From assembly GCF_019264355.1 (NCBI RefSeq), contig NZ_JAHVAH010000001.1, forward strand, positions 542,001 through 606,000: 64,000 nucleotides of DNA, read 5' to 3'. The stretch's first letter is position 1, and the number at the start of each line of letters is the position of its first letter. The notes below the pieces were generated by a model. It worked only from the letters and a program-made list of their open reading frames with translations. It was not told the origin of the DNA and searched no databases. Both the position numbers and the translations under genes were made by a program. This DNA comes from Sphingomicrobium clamense (GTDB taxonomy: Bacteria; Pseudomonadota; Alphaproteobacteria; Sphingomonadales; Sphingomonadaceae). This document shows positions 36,611-43,987 of the stretch, one piece after another.

Positions 36611-37611
36611 AGGCTGCGGATCGCCTCGGCAAGCTTGTCGACCGCGTCCATGTCTTGATCCCAGCTGGTCACGAGCCGGACCTCGCCGGGCGCCCAGTCG
36701 TAAAAGTCGAAGCCCGTGGCGCGGATCGCGGCTGCTTCGTCGGCCGTCATTTTGACGAACAGCTCGTTGGCCTCGACGGGATAGACGAGACGCTCTTTCC
36801 CGCAGGCCTCGGCCAGTGTCGTCGCGGCAGCGTTCGCCGCCCGTGCGTTGTCGAGCCAGACGTCATTTTCGAGCATGGCGAGGATCTGCGCGGCGGCGAA
36901 GCGACCCTTGGATGAGAGGTGCCCCGCCCGCTTCTTCATCCGCCGGATATTGTCGGCATGGATCTTGTCGAACAGGATCAGCGCTTCGGCATTCATCCCG
37001 CCATTCTTGATGAAGCCGAAGCTAAGTGCGTCGACGCCGGCTTTCCAGGTCAGTTCGGCGGGGCTGGCACCGGTCGAGACGACCGCATTGGCAAATCGCG
37101 CGCCGTCGACGTGGAAGCCGAGATCGTGCGCTTTCGCGCGCTCACCCAGCGCGGCCATTTCGGCGGGTGTATAGGCCAGTCCATATTCGGTAGCATTGGT
37201 GACCGAAAGCGCGGCGGGCTGGACCTGGTGCACGTCCTTGCGGACCAGGCCGACCGCTGCATCGATGGCGTCGGGGGCGATCTTGGCGCCGTCGCCGTCG
37301 AGCAGCATGATCTTGGCGCCGTGCGTGTAGAAGCCCGGCGCGCCTGCCTCGTCCATCTCGATATGCGAATAGCGGTGCGCGAGTATGCCGCCGGTCGGCG
37401 GGCAGAGCGCCGCGAGTGCGAGGCAATTGGCAGCCGTCCCCGTCCCGACCCAGATCGCGGTGACCTGCGTTTCGAACAGGTCCGAAAAGGCTGCGTCCAT
37501 GCGCTGCGACCAGGCATCGCCGTCATAAGCCGTATCGAGCCGGTTGGCCGCGACCAGCGCGTCCATCACGGCAGGGCAGGCGGGCGCCGCATTATCGGAG
37601 AAAAATCGCAT
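36607..37611 (-). CDS. ltaE: Low-specificity L-threonine aldolase
   Basis: 334 residues, fold-type I PLP enzyme of the beta-eliminating lyase family. The segments FSDNAAPACP, VGTGTAANCLAL, FHVDGARFANAV and the PLP-lysine stretch SFGFIKNGGMNAEA are diagnostic. It splits L-threonine/allo-threonine to glycine and acetaldehyde. There is no clear Shine-Dalgarno before the ATG, so the message may be leaderless or the start is weak. An intrinsic terminator-like hairpin lies 45 nt upstream on the same strand. Confidence 0.9.
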   Translation of the reverse strand: MRFFSDNAAPACPAVMDALVAANRLDTAYDGDAWSQRMDAAFSDLFETQVTAIWVGTGTAANCLALAALCPPTGGILAHRYSHIEMDEAGAPGFYTHGAKIMLLDGDGAKIAPDAIDAAVGLVRKDVHQVQPAALSVTNATEYGLAYTPAEMAALGERAKAHDLGFHVDGARFANAVVSTGASPAELTWKAGVDALSFGFIKNGGMNAEALILFDKIHADNIRRMKKRAGHLSSKGRFAAAQILAMLENDVWLDNARAANAAATTLAEACGKERLVYPVEANELFVKMTADEAAAIRATGFDFYDWAPGEVRLVTSWDQDMDAVDKLAEAIRSL

Positions 37612-37655
37612 CGCGGGAGGGCATGCCGCGTCGCACGCACCCCGTCAACGCCCAC

Positions 37656-37693
37656 AAAAAAACGGGCCGGGCTTGTGAAAAAGCACCGGCCCG
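37656..37693 (-). terminator. Intrinsic terminator reading leftward, upstream of ltaE
   Basis: CGGGCCGG (37663-37670) pairs perfectly with CCGGCCCG (37686-37693), extended by GCTT/AAGC around a 6-nt loop. Seven A residues (37656-37662) give a U-tract only for leftward transcription. Its strand matches ltaE, whose start is 45 nt further on, so it either ends antisense transcripts coming from the small gene at 38233 or acts as an attenuator in the ltaE leader. Confidence 0.8.
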
Positions 37694-37717
37694 AGGAATG
37701 ATCGGGAACATCATGAA

Positions 37718-37734
37718 GAAAGCATCATGCTTTC
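37718..37734. promoter_or_regulatory. 17-bp perfect palindrome, candidate operator
   Basis: GAAAGCATCATGCTTTC is symmetrical about a single central base and lies 35 bp upstream of the thermonuclease start and 107 bp upstream of ltaE. The 157-bp region between those divergent genes otherwise holds only the leftward terminator. Size and symmetry suit a dimeric repressor; the regulator is unknown. Confidence 0.5.
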
Positions 37735-37768
37735 AACCCGCTTATTATCGGAAGATGGTAAACGAACG

Positions 37769-38236
37769 ATGAAACGCAGCCTTCGAAATCTCGTTCTGGT
37801 GGCCATTCTCCTCGCCCTCGCCTGGGTGTCGTTGCCCTCGCTGGTCCCAATCGATGTCGAGCGCGAGCGGGTGGACGAACGGTTCGGGCGATGCGGACAG
37901 GGGCGAAGCCATGCCTGCGTCGTGGACGGGGACTCGATCAGGATTGGGCAGCGACGCATTCGCATTCTCGGCATCGATGCGCCGGAACTACGCGACGCCA
38001 AGTGTCCGTCCGAGCTGGCATTGGCGGAGCAGGCGACAGCCGAGCTGCAACGAACGCTTAACGAGGGGCCGTTCGACCTGGTCCGCGACGTCCGGGAAAA
38101 TAAGGATGATTATGGCCGGGACTTGCGACGGCTTGTGCGCACGTTGCCCAGCGGAGAAGAAGTGTCGATCGGCGACGAACTCGTGCGGCAGGGACTCGCT
38201 GCGCCCTACCTCGGCCGCAAGGGCGACTGGTGCTAG
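37769..38236 (+). CDS. Thermonuclease (SNase)-family nuclease, membrane-anchored or exported
   Basis: 155 residues from the ATG at 37769. A hydrophobic N-terminus (LVLVAILLALAWV) is a signal peptide or anchor. The SNase core follows: VVDGDSIRI (Asp), RRIRILGIDAPE (Arg65, Asp70, Glu73) and YGRDLRRL (Arg). These are the calcium and catalytic residues of staphylococcal nuclease-like enzymes, which cut DNA/RNA. A periplasmic or external site is inferred. It converges on, and overlaps by 4 nt, the small gene at 38233. Confidence 0.85.
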   Translation: MKRSLRNLVLVAILLALAWVSLPSLVPIDVERERVDERFGRCGQGRSHACVVDGDSIRIGQRRIRILGIDAPELRDAKCPSELALAEQATAELQRTLNEGPFDLVRDVRENKDDYGRDLRRLVRTLPSGEEVSIGDELVRQGLAAPYLGRKGDWC

Positions 38237-38412
38237 GCGACCTGTCGTGCCGCATGGACGATGGCGGGGTCTTCGCTTCGCATTTCTTCGCAACGCGCGG
38301 CCCAGCTGCCCATGCCGCGGCTAAGGGTCCGCAGCACGGGACAGCTGGAAAGGCGCCAGAGGAGGGCAGCGCCGCCGCTTGCGAAGACCAGGCTCGCGAT
38401 CAGGAGGGTCAT
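38233..38412 (-). CDS. Small single-helix membrane protein, 59 residues
   Basis: The ATG at 38412 has AAGGAG 9 nt upstream, which decides the start over an ATG 18 nt earlier. The product has one N-terminal helix (MTLLIASLVFASGGAALLW) and a short basic/amphipathic tail with three cysteines. No family is recognised. It stands opposite the ppk2 gene and its transcript would run antisense to the thermonuclease gene until the terminator at 37656. Confidence 0.6.
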   Translation of the reverse strand: MTLLIASLVFASGGAALLWRLSSCPVLRTLSRGMGSWAARCEEMRSEDPAIVHAARQVA

Positions 38413-38495
38413 GTCGTCGGTCTCCTTCATCTTGGCTTCGCTTTAGCAATGCCGCATGACTGACCGACGGAACGGGGATGACAGGGCGGTGACAG

Positions 38496-39272
38496 ATGAA
38501 GCGTAGCCAATATGAGGAATTGCTGGAGCCGATGCAGCTCGAGCTTGTGTCGATGGCGCGGTGGGCCAAGACCACGGGCGCGCGCATCTGCGTGTTGTTC
38601 GAGGGGCGCGATACGGCGGGCAAGGGCGGCACGATCAAGGCGATCCGCGACAAGCTGAACCCGCGCCAGTGCCGGGTGGTGGCGCTGGGCAAGCCGAGCG
38701 AGGCCGAACAGAGCCAATGGTATTTCCAGCGCTACGTCCCGCATTTGCCGAGCGCGGGCGAAATCGTGCTGTTCGATCGCAGCTGGTATAATCGGGCAGG
38801 CGTCGAAAGGGTCATGGGCTTCGCGGACGAAGAACAGGTGCAGCGCTTCCTCGAGCAGGCGCCGCAGTTCGAGAAGATGCTGACCGATGCGGGCATCCAC
38901 CTGATCAAATATTGGCTGACCTGCGACCAGGCACATCAAGAGGAGCGGTTCGCCGAACGGCTGGCCGATCCCTTGAAGCGCTGGAAATTGTCGCCGATCG
39001 ACATGGCAGCGCGGTCGAAGTTCGATGAATATACCAAGGCGCGCGAGGCTATGTTTGCCGCGACGCATGCCGAATGGGCGCCGTGGACGGTGGTCGACTA
39101 TAACGACCAGAAGCGCGGTCGGCTGACGCTGATCCGCGACCTGCTCGACCGGTTGCCCGATACGCATGTCGAACCCGAACCGGTCGACTGGCCCGCGCTG
39201 GGCCACGCGCCCTATGACGAGGATTTTAAACTGTTGAAGCCGATTCCCGATTTTCCTGTGGAGACTGACTGA
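38496..39272 (+). CDS. ppk2: Polyphosphate kinase 2 (PPK2 class I)
   Basis: 258 residues, a one-domain PPK2. Walker A GRDTAGKGG (37-45), Walker B region VLFDRSWYNR and the lid segment between them are present. The enzyme transfers phosphate from polyphosphate to GDP/ADP, replenishing nucleoside triphosphates under stress. The stop overlaps the start of the L7/L12-like membrane protein (TGATG), implying translational coupling. Confidence 0.93.
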   Translation: MKRSQYEELLEPMQLELVSMARWAKTTGARICVLFEGRDTAGKGGTIKAIRDKLNPRQCRVVALGKPSEAEQSQWYFQRYVPHLPSAGEIVLFDRSWYNRAGVERVMGFADEEQVQRFLEQAPQFEKMLTDAGIHLIKYWLTCDQAHQEERFAERLADPLKRWKLSPIDMAARSKFDEYTKAREAMFAATHAEWAPWTVVDYNDQKRGRLTLIRDLLDRLPDTHVEPEPVDWPALGHAPYDEDFKLLKPIPDFPVETD

Positions 39273-39544
39273 TGCTGAGCACGCTTATCACCCTCGCGAT
39301 CGGTTTCGCGGCGGGCTATTTCTACGCCAGCGCGCGCGGCAATGCGGCCTCGGTCGAGCCTCTCGACGAAGCGCGCGTCTCGGCGGATGCGATGAGCCGG
39401 ATCGACGCGGCGATCGAGCGGGGCGAGAAAATCGAAGCCATCAAGATCGCGCGCAAGGATACGGGCGCGGGGTTGGCCGAGGCAAAGAAGTTCGTCGATG
39501 CCCGCAGCGCGAAGCTGCGCCCCGGCGATCCGATCGAGCGCTAG
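39272..39544 (+). CDS. Membrane-anchored protein with ribosomal L7/L12 C-terminal-like domain
   Basis: 90 residues. An N-terminal helix (MLSTLITLAIGFAAGYFYA) is followed by a linker and a compact C-terminal region whose IERGEKIEAIKIARKDTG and GLAEAKKFVD segments match the L7/L12 C-terminal fold (KIxxIKxVRxxTGLGLxEAK). In L7/L12 that surface recruits translation GTPases; here it would face the cytoplasm from the inner membrane. It is coupled to ppk2. The function is unknown. Confidence 0.75.
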   Translation: MLSTLITLAIGFAAGYFYASARGNAASVEPLDEARVSADAMSRIDAAIERGEKIEAIKIARKDTGAGLAEAKKFVDARSAKLRPGDPIER

Positions 39545-40044
39545 TCGGCAGCGGGCGGGTAGGGCGCGGCCGCACCATGGTCGACGCTGATGCTCTCGCT
39601 CAATACGAATTCCTCGCCGGTCCATTGCCACACGTGGATGTAGCGCGCGCCGCCGGTGAGCTCCCACGTCCCGTCGGCGCGGCGTTCGTGGAACGTGTGG
39701 TGGCCTTCCTCCAGCGCGCCCCAGTCGCCCAGCCTCTGCACGCGGCGCGAGCCCGGAACGAACAGGCGGCGATTGGCATAACCCTCCTGCGCCCCGCCCG
39801 GCAGGCGCGCGGCGCAACGTTCGCGCGTCCCTTCGATCATCGCGGCCTTGTCGGGTACGGCAAGTCCCGCGAGGTCGTGCACCATGCGAAAGTCGTCGGC
39901 GATGTAGCCCGAAAGCGCGTCGGCGTCGCAGCCTTCGAAAGCGGCGTAGAACAGGGCCGCATCGCGCCGCGCGATGGCGGCGTCCAGTGCGGCGCCGTCA
40001 GGCATGGGCGCGGCGGCGAGGGTGAGAATGGCGACGAGGGACAT
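39541..40044 (-). CDS. Secreted NTF2-like (DUF4440/SnoaL-type) protein
   Basis: 167 residues with a short signal peptide (MSLVAILTLAAAP). The mature part has the cone-shaped NTF2 fold pattern: ARRDAALFYAAFEGCDADAL, IADDFRMVHDLAG and later DGTWELTGGARYIHVW with VLSESISVDHG. Such proteins bind small ligands or catalyse isomerisations in the periplasm; no substrate is evident. Stop codons of this gene and the L7/L12-like gene overlap by 4 nt. Confidence 0.75.
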   Translation of the reverse strand: MSLVAILTLAAAPMPDGAALDAAIARRDAALFYAAFEGCDADALSGYIADDFRMVHDLAGLAVPDKAAMIEGTRERCAARLPGGAQEGYANRRLFVPGSRRVQRLGDWGALEEGHHTFHERRADGTWELTGGARYIHVWQWTGEEFVLSESISVDHGAAAPYPPAAD

Positions 40045-40160
40045 GGATAACTCCTAACTGTATGATCTATGCAATACAGCTAGGCAGCAAAATTTCAAGG
40101 GTTCGGAAAGGGATGCCCCCGACCGGGGGAGCCGGCCGGGGGCGGGAGAAGATCGATCGT

Positions 40161-40283
40161 TCAGCGCGGGTCGAAACGCGAGAAGATCCGGTCGATGAGC
40201 GGCGAGATGCGGTCTCGCCACGTCATCGCCACCAGCAGTAGCGGGACGGCGATGCACAGCAGGTAGATATACGTGTCCAACAT
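40161..40283 (-). CDS. Small membrane protein, 40 residues
   Basis: A leftward micro-ORF from the ATG at 40283 to the TGA at 40161, preceded by a strong AAAGGAGG site 6 nt upstream. The peptide starts MLDTYIYLLCIAVPLLLVAM, a membrane helix, and continues with a short basic tail ending FDPR. Length, ribosome site and hydropathy make it credible. The rest of the 40045-40413 gap shows only a GC-rich hairpin without a U-tract. Confidence 0.65.
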   Translation of the reverse strand: MLDTYIYLLCIAVPLLLVAMTWRDRISPLIDRIFSRFDPR

Positions 40284-40413
40284 ATTGCCCTCCTTTCCTG
40301 TCCGGTGGGTGAGATCACATTAATCCGAATCAGTTTAACAATGAGTAAACAGGGTTCGGAACGGCGCGGCTTTGCCGATCATTGGTAGCTCTCTCACCAA
40401 GGAAGGACGAACC

Positions 40414-40662
40414 ATGAGGATCATCACTGTCGTTGCCGCCGCTGCTGGCGCGCTGTCGCTGGCCGCGTGCGCCGAGGATAGCGCCGAAGAGGTGCTCGAA
40501 GACGAAATCGAAGCGACCGAGGACCATGCCGACCTGGCCGAGGAGCGCGCCGAAGCCGCGACCGACCCGGCAGAGGAAGCACGGCTGGAAGATCATGCCG
40601 ACGAACTCGAGGACCGCGCCGACGCGCTCGAAGCCGAAGCGGATCGGGTCGAGGGTCAGTAG
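40414..40662 (+). CDS. Small acidic lipoprotein
   Basis: 82 residues from the ATG at 40414 (AAGGAAGGA upstream). Lipobox LSLAAC gives a lipidated Cys near residue 19. The mature part is highly charged and helical with repeated Glu/Asp-Ala patterns (ATEDHADLAEERAEAA, LEDHADELEDRADALEAEAD), like a short coiled coil. It resembles small periplasmic lipoproteins of the OsmE/Lpp-like kind only in general form. It converges on the 150-residue gene, 4 nt apart. Confidence 0.75.
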   Translation: MRIITVVAAAAGALSLAACAEDSAEEVLEDEIEATEDHADLAEERAEAATDPAEEARLEDHADELEDRADALEAEADRVEGQ

Positions 40663-40665
40663 CGG

Positions 40666-41118
40666 CTAGGCGCGCTTCGCGTCTGCGTCCTCGCCGATGG
40701 CTTCGAATGGTGGCCCGAGCAATCGCGCATGCCATTCGGTGACTTTGGCGGGATCGGCCTCGTTCGTGGGGCGGTCGTAGTGGATCTGGGCGAGGTTGCC
40801 ATTGGTCAGGCACACGATCGCACGGCCGCGCGAGGGGGCGTGGAGCGAGAGCGCCTCGACGCTGGCGAAGCGGCGGGTGCGGTCATCGGAAAAGATCGCC
40901 ATGTGCGCGGGGAAGACGGGCGAGCCGCCGTCGAGGACATGAAGAATGACCTCATGCCCCTCGTCCTGCCGATCGACCGCGTCGATGGCGTTGAGGCGCA
41001 GCCGCAGCTTGGCGGCCATGTCGGGCGGCAGGATTTCCGCCAGCGCAGCGACGACGGCACGGTCATAGTCGGTGGGTGAACTGACCCCCTGAGAACGCAA
41101 CCAGGAAAATAGTCCCAT
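40666..41118 (-). CDS. Hypothetical cytoplasmic protein, 150 residues
   Basis: Begins MGLFSWLRSQGVSSPTDYD; an N-terminal helical third is followed by beta-rich stretches (EVILHVLDGGSPVF, MAIFSDDRTRRF, RAIVCLTNG) and a short C-terminal helix with LARLL-like and EWHARLLGPP. There is no signal peptide or recognised domain. It is leftward, with a short inverted repeat just upstream at 41139. Confidence 0.6.
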   Translation of the reverse strand: MGLFSWLRSQGVSSPTDYDRAVVAALAEILPPDMAAKLRLRLNAIDAVDRQDEGHEVILHVLDGGSPVFPAHMAIFSDDRTRRFASVEALSLHAPSRGRAIVCLTNGNLAQIHYDRPTNEADPAKVTEWHARLLGPPFEAIGEDADAKRA

Positions 41119-41138
41119 GGTGTCCTCCGGGCGCGGAG

Positions 41139-41154
41139 TTTAACAAAAGTTAAA
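41139..41154. promoter_or_regulatory. AT-rich inverted repeat upstream of the gene at 40666
   Basis: TTTAAC-AAAA-GTTAAA, two 6-bp arms with a 4-nt spacer, 21-36 nt upstream of the leftward start. It resembles a CtrA-type TTAA pair but with 6 rather than 7 nt between the TTAA blocks. It could be a repressor operator or overlap the promoter. The other part of this 237-bp gap is repeat B. Confidence 0.4.
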
Positions 41155-41166
41155 TGAGTCGCCAAG

Positions 41167-41302
41167 GTCCCCAAGCCGCCGAGCGCAGCGCCGCCGACGC
41201 GAAGCGTCGCCGATGCAGCGCAAAGAGACGGCGCCCCGACGGCCGGCGGGGCGCCTACTGGCGATCCCGTCCGACGGCGCGAGGCCGCCCTCGCGCCTTT
41301 AC
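41167..41302. repeat. GC-rich intergenic repeat, copy B
   Basis: Related to copy A at 26855-26980: shared blocks include GTCCCC, GAGCGCAGCG (GAGCGTAGCG in A), GCAGCGCAAAGAGA (GCAGCGCGAAGAGA in A), CCCGTCCGACGGCG and AGGCCGCCCT. Internal hairpins such as ACGCGAAGCGT and GGCGCGAGGCCGCCCTCGCGCC-like symmetry are visible. It separates the core-genome gene at 40666 from the AT-richer gene at 41356. Confidence 0.6.
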
Positions 41303-41355
41303 TTATCACCCAAATTGATGAAGCTTAGTAACGCTCGGTAACTTTGGGGGTCGGT

Positions 41356-42726
41356 ATGAAGAGACCGAAGTGTGTCAAACGCGGCGAGAAAGCGCGGCTC
41401 TTTCCAATTCTGTCTGAAACTTCAAAAGAGGGGCGTACCTGCTCGATCTTTCTTGCGACCATGATGGCAGTCCGAGAGCTGAGCGCTAGGTTACTTGGCT
41501 CGGTAGGCCAAAGAATTGGAACGACTGCGAAAGTTCACGCTTACACAGAAATCGAGTTTGAGTGTGCGCCTAGAGAGAAGGATTTGGGTCGACCCGATGG
41601 CCTAATAGTTGTCGACGTGGGTAAGCGTCGATGGACTGCTCTGATTGAAGCAAAGGTTGGCCGCTCGGAAATTCAGGCAGAGCAATTGAATCGGTATTTG
41701 CAACAAGCCAAGCAAAATAAGATCGATGCTGTCATCACAATTTCAAATCAATTCTCGTCCTTTCCTCAGCATCATCCCCTGGCAAAGGACATTCGCGGCA
41801 CCAAAGGTGTAGAGCTCTATCATTGGTCCTGGATGAAAATCCTAACTGAGGCTGAGCTGCTCTATCGGAACGACGAGATTATTGACAACGATCAAGCGCT
41901 CATTCTCAACGAATTCCGGCGCTTCATTTCTCACGAAAGTTCGGGCGTACAAGGCTTCGATCGAATGCCAGCAAGCTGGACCGAACTAGTGAAATCTGTG
42001 CAGTCCGGAGCGTCACTTTCCCGGAAGGGGCCTGTTGAAGAAGTGGCTGAAGCTTGGCAGCAGGAATGCCGTGATCTGTGCCTGATACTTTCCCGGCAAC
42101 TTCAGTGTGAAGTTTCTCAAAGATTGAGCCGGGCCGCCTCTTCCGATCCGGCAAAGAGGTTTGAGGAAGATATCGCCAACCTTATAAATCACCAGCGATT
42201 AGCCGTTTCTCTTGTGATCCCAGGCGCTGCTTCCGATCTAGACGTCGTTGCGGACCTAAAAACGAGGAATATCTTCATCTCAATGGGACTTACTGCCCCG
42301 GGAGATAAGAAGGGTAATCAAGCCCGCCTCAGATGGCTTCTGCGTCAACTTCCCTCAGATGTCGATGACGATGTGCACATTCGATGCCGCTGGCCCGCTA
42401 CATCGCCTGACACACAAGAATCTGCGCCAACTTGGCGCAATGACGTTGCGTTGATCGATGTAGGGAAAGGCAAGATGAAGTGCCATTCCTTTGAGGTTGT
42501 AAAGATCGTTGATTTGGGAGCTCGTTTTGGCACGCAAAAGCCGTTTATCGATCTTCTAGAGTCTGAGGTGCCGGAGTTTTACGAGGAAATCGGGCAAAAC
42601 CTTCGAACTTGGACTCCGCCAGCTCCGCGAATCACAGAGGGTCGGGACAGGGCCGAAAACGTCTCGCCCTCAGCTATCTCGGAAGATGCTGAGGGCGATG
42701 AGTTGATCTTAAGAAACGAAGTTTAG
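41356..42726 (+). CDS. Stand-alone PD-(D/E)XK-nuclease-like protein
   Basis: 456 residues from the ATG at 41356 with a GGGGG stretch upstream (a TTG at 41344 is the alternative; numbering here counts from that TTG). The putative nuclease core is Glu69, Pro84-Asp85, Glu102-x-Lys104 (ALIEAKVG) and Gln114-x-x-x-Tyr118 (QLNRY), a RecB-type pattern. The C-terminal half (AVSLVIPGAAS, then DVVADLKTRNIF) has no recognised domain. Codon choice is clearly more A/T-ending than its neighbours, suggesting horizontal gain. It lies between repeat B and nrdB, whose convergent stop is 2 nt away. A role in defence or repair is only inference. Confidence 0.7.
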   Translation: MKRPKCVKRGEKARLFPILSETSKEGRTCSIFLATMMAVRELSARLLGSVGQRIGTTAKVHAYTEIEFECAPREKDLGRPDGLIVVDVGKRRWTALIEAKVGRSEIQAEQLNRYLQQAKQNKIDAVITISNQFSSFPQHHPLAKDIRGTKGVELYHWSWMKILTEAELLYRNDEIIDNDQALILNEFRRFISHESSGVQGFDRMPASWTELVKSVQSGASLSRKGPVEEVAEAWQQECRDLCLILSRQLQCEVSQRLSRAASSDPAKRFEEDIANLINHQRLAVSLVIPGAASDLDVVADLKTRNIFISMGLTAPGDKKGNQARLRWLLRQLPSDVDDDVHIRCRWPATSPDTQESAPTWRNDVALIDVGKGKMKCHSFEVVKIVDLGARFGTQKPFIDLLESEVPEFYEEIGQNLRTWTPPAPRITEGRDRAENVSPSAISEDAEGDELILRNEV

Positions 42727-42728
42727 AG

Positions 42729-43772
42729 CTACTTCGCCCCCTCAAACATATCCGCTTCGTCCTCGCCCGCGTCGGCGTCCACCAGTTCCTTCTTCGCGGT
42801 CATGCGGTTGTCGAAATTGTCCCACACGGTGTTCCAGTCGCCGCGGGTCGCGGCCTTCGAATATTCGGTCGCGCGGGTTTCGAAGAAGTTGGCATGTTCG
42901 ACGCCATTCAGCAAAGGCGTCAGCCACGGCAGCGGGTGCTCGTCGACCATATAGATCGGCTTGAAGCCCAGCTGTCCCAGGCGCCAGTCGGCGATGTAGC
43001 GGATATATTTCTTGATCGACTTGGGCGTCATGCCCTCGACCGGGCCCATTTCGAAGGCGAGGTCGATGAAGTTGTCCTCGAGCCGCACGACCTTCTGGCA
43101 GCAGTCGATAATGTCGTCCTTCACGCTCTGCGTCAGGCAGTCGCGCTCTTTCACGAAGGCGTGGAAGAGGCGGGTGATGCCCTCGCAGTGGAGGCTTTCG
43201 TCGCGCACCGACCAGGAGACGATCTGCCCCATGCCCTTCATCTTGTTGAAGCGCGGGAAGTTCATCAGCATGGCGAAGGAGGCAAACAGCTGCAGCCCCT
43301 CGGTGAAGCCGCCAAACATGGCGAGCGTCTTGGCGATGTCCTCGTCATTGTCGACACCGAACTCGTTCATGTAATCGTGCTTGTCGGCCATTTCCTTATA
43401 TTGGAGGAAGGCCGAATATTCGCTCTCGGGCATGCCGATCGTGTCGAGCAGGTGCGAGTAGGCGGCGATGTGGATCGTCTCCATGTTGGAGAAGGCGGCC
43501 AGCATCATCTTGACCTCGGTCGGCTTGAACACGCGGCCATATTTGTCGTGGTAGCAATCCTGCACCTCGACGTCGGCCTGGGTGAAGAAGCGGAAGATCT
43601 GCGTGAGCAGGTTGCGCTCATGCTCGGTGAGCTTCTGCGCCCAGTCGCGGCAATCCTCGCCCAGCGGCACTTCCTCGGGCATCCAGTGAACCTGCTGCTG
43701 GCGTTTCCAGAAGTCGTAGGCCCAGGGATATTCGAACGGCTTATAGGCTTTGCGGGCTTCGGTCAGGGACAT
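42729..43772 (-). CDS. nrdB: Ribonucleoside-diphosphate reductase, beta subunit (class Ia)
   Basis: 347 residues. Di-iron ligands Asp67, Glu98 and His101 with the radical Tyr105 (METIHIAAY) are in the E. coli arrangement; the second set appears in RDESLHCEG. The C-terminal tail ends ADMFEGAK and would dock to NrdA. It supplies the tyrosyl radical for deoxynucleotide synthesis. It lies downstream of nrdA in the same direction, separated by four micro-ORFs, with 49 nt between the last of these and its start. Confidence 0.96.
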   Translation of the reverse strand: MSLTEARKAYKPFEYPWAYDFWKRQQQVHWMPEEVPLGEDCRDWAQKLTEHERNLLTQIFRFFTQADVEVQDCYHDKYGRVFKPTEVKMMLAAFSNMETIHIAAYSHLLDTIGMPESEYSAFLQYKEMADKHDYMNEFGVDNDEDIAKTLAMFGGFTEGLQLFASFAMLMNFPRFNKMKGMGQIVSWSVRDESLHCEGITRLFHAFVKERDCLTQSVKDDIIDCCQKVVRLEDNFIDLAFEMGPVEGMTPKSIKKYIRYIADWRLGQLGFKPIYMVDEHPLPWLTPLLNGVEHANFFETRATEYSKAATRGDWNTVWDNFDNRMTAKKELVDADAGEDEADMFEGAK

Positions 43773-43821
43773 GTCGGACTTCTCTTCTTCAGGTCAGGCA
43801 GATTGGACAAAGGGCCGCGCG

Positions 43822-43983
43822 TTACATCAACGCGGCGACGAGGATGACGATTCCGGCGAGCGCCTGGAGCGCGGCCAGCGCCTTGCGCGGAACATCGCCG
43901 AGGCTATCGCGATTGAACAGGCCCCACGAGGCGACGAGCATGATGATACCGGCGACGATCATCAGGATTTGCGGCAGTTCCAT
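43822..43983 (-). CDS. Small membrane protein, 53 residues (nrd operon)
   Basis: From the ATG at 43983 (AGGAG 9 nt upstream, inside the previous ORF's end) to the TAA at 43822. Two hydrophobic helices (ILMIVAGIIMLVASW and ALAGIVILVAALM) flank a short polar loop NRDSLGDVPRK. It is the last of four tiny ORFs between nrdA and nrdB. No family is recognised; hairpin topology in the inner membrane is predicted. Confidence 0.7.
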   Translation of the reverse strand: MELPQILMIVAGIIMLVASWGLFNRDSLGDVPRKALAALQALAGIVILVAALM

Positions 43984-43987
43984 AAGA

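Noticed and set aside
40110..40150. GC-rich hairpin as a terminator for the 40-residue gene
   Set aside because: The stem CCCCC/GGGGG is strong but no U-tract follows on either strand.
40806..41309. Open frame running leftward through repeat B
   Set aside because: It is a translation of the repeat fused to an antisense or out-of-frame part of the 150-residue gene; no independent support.
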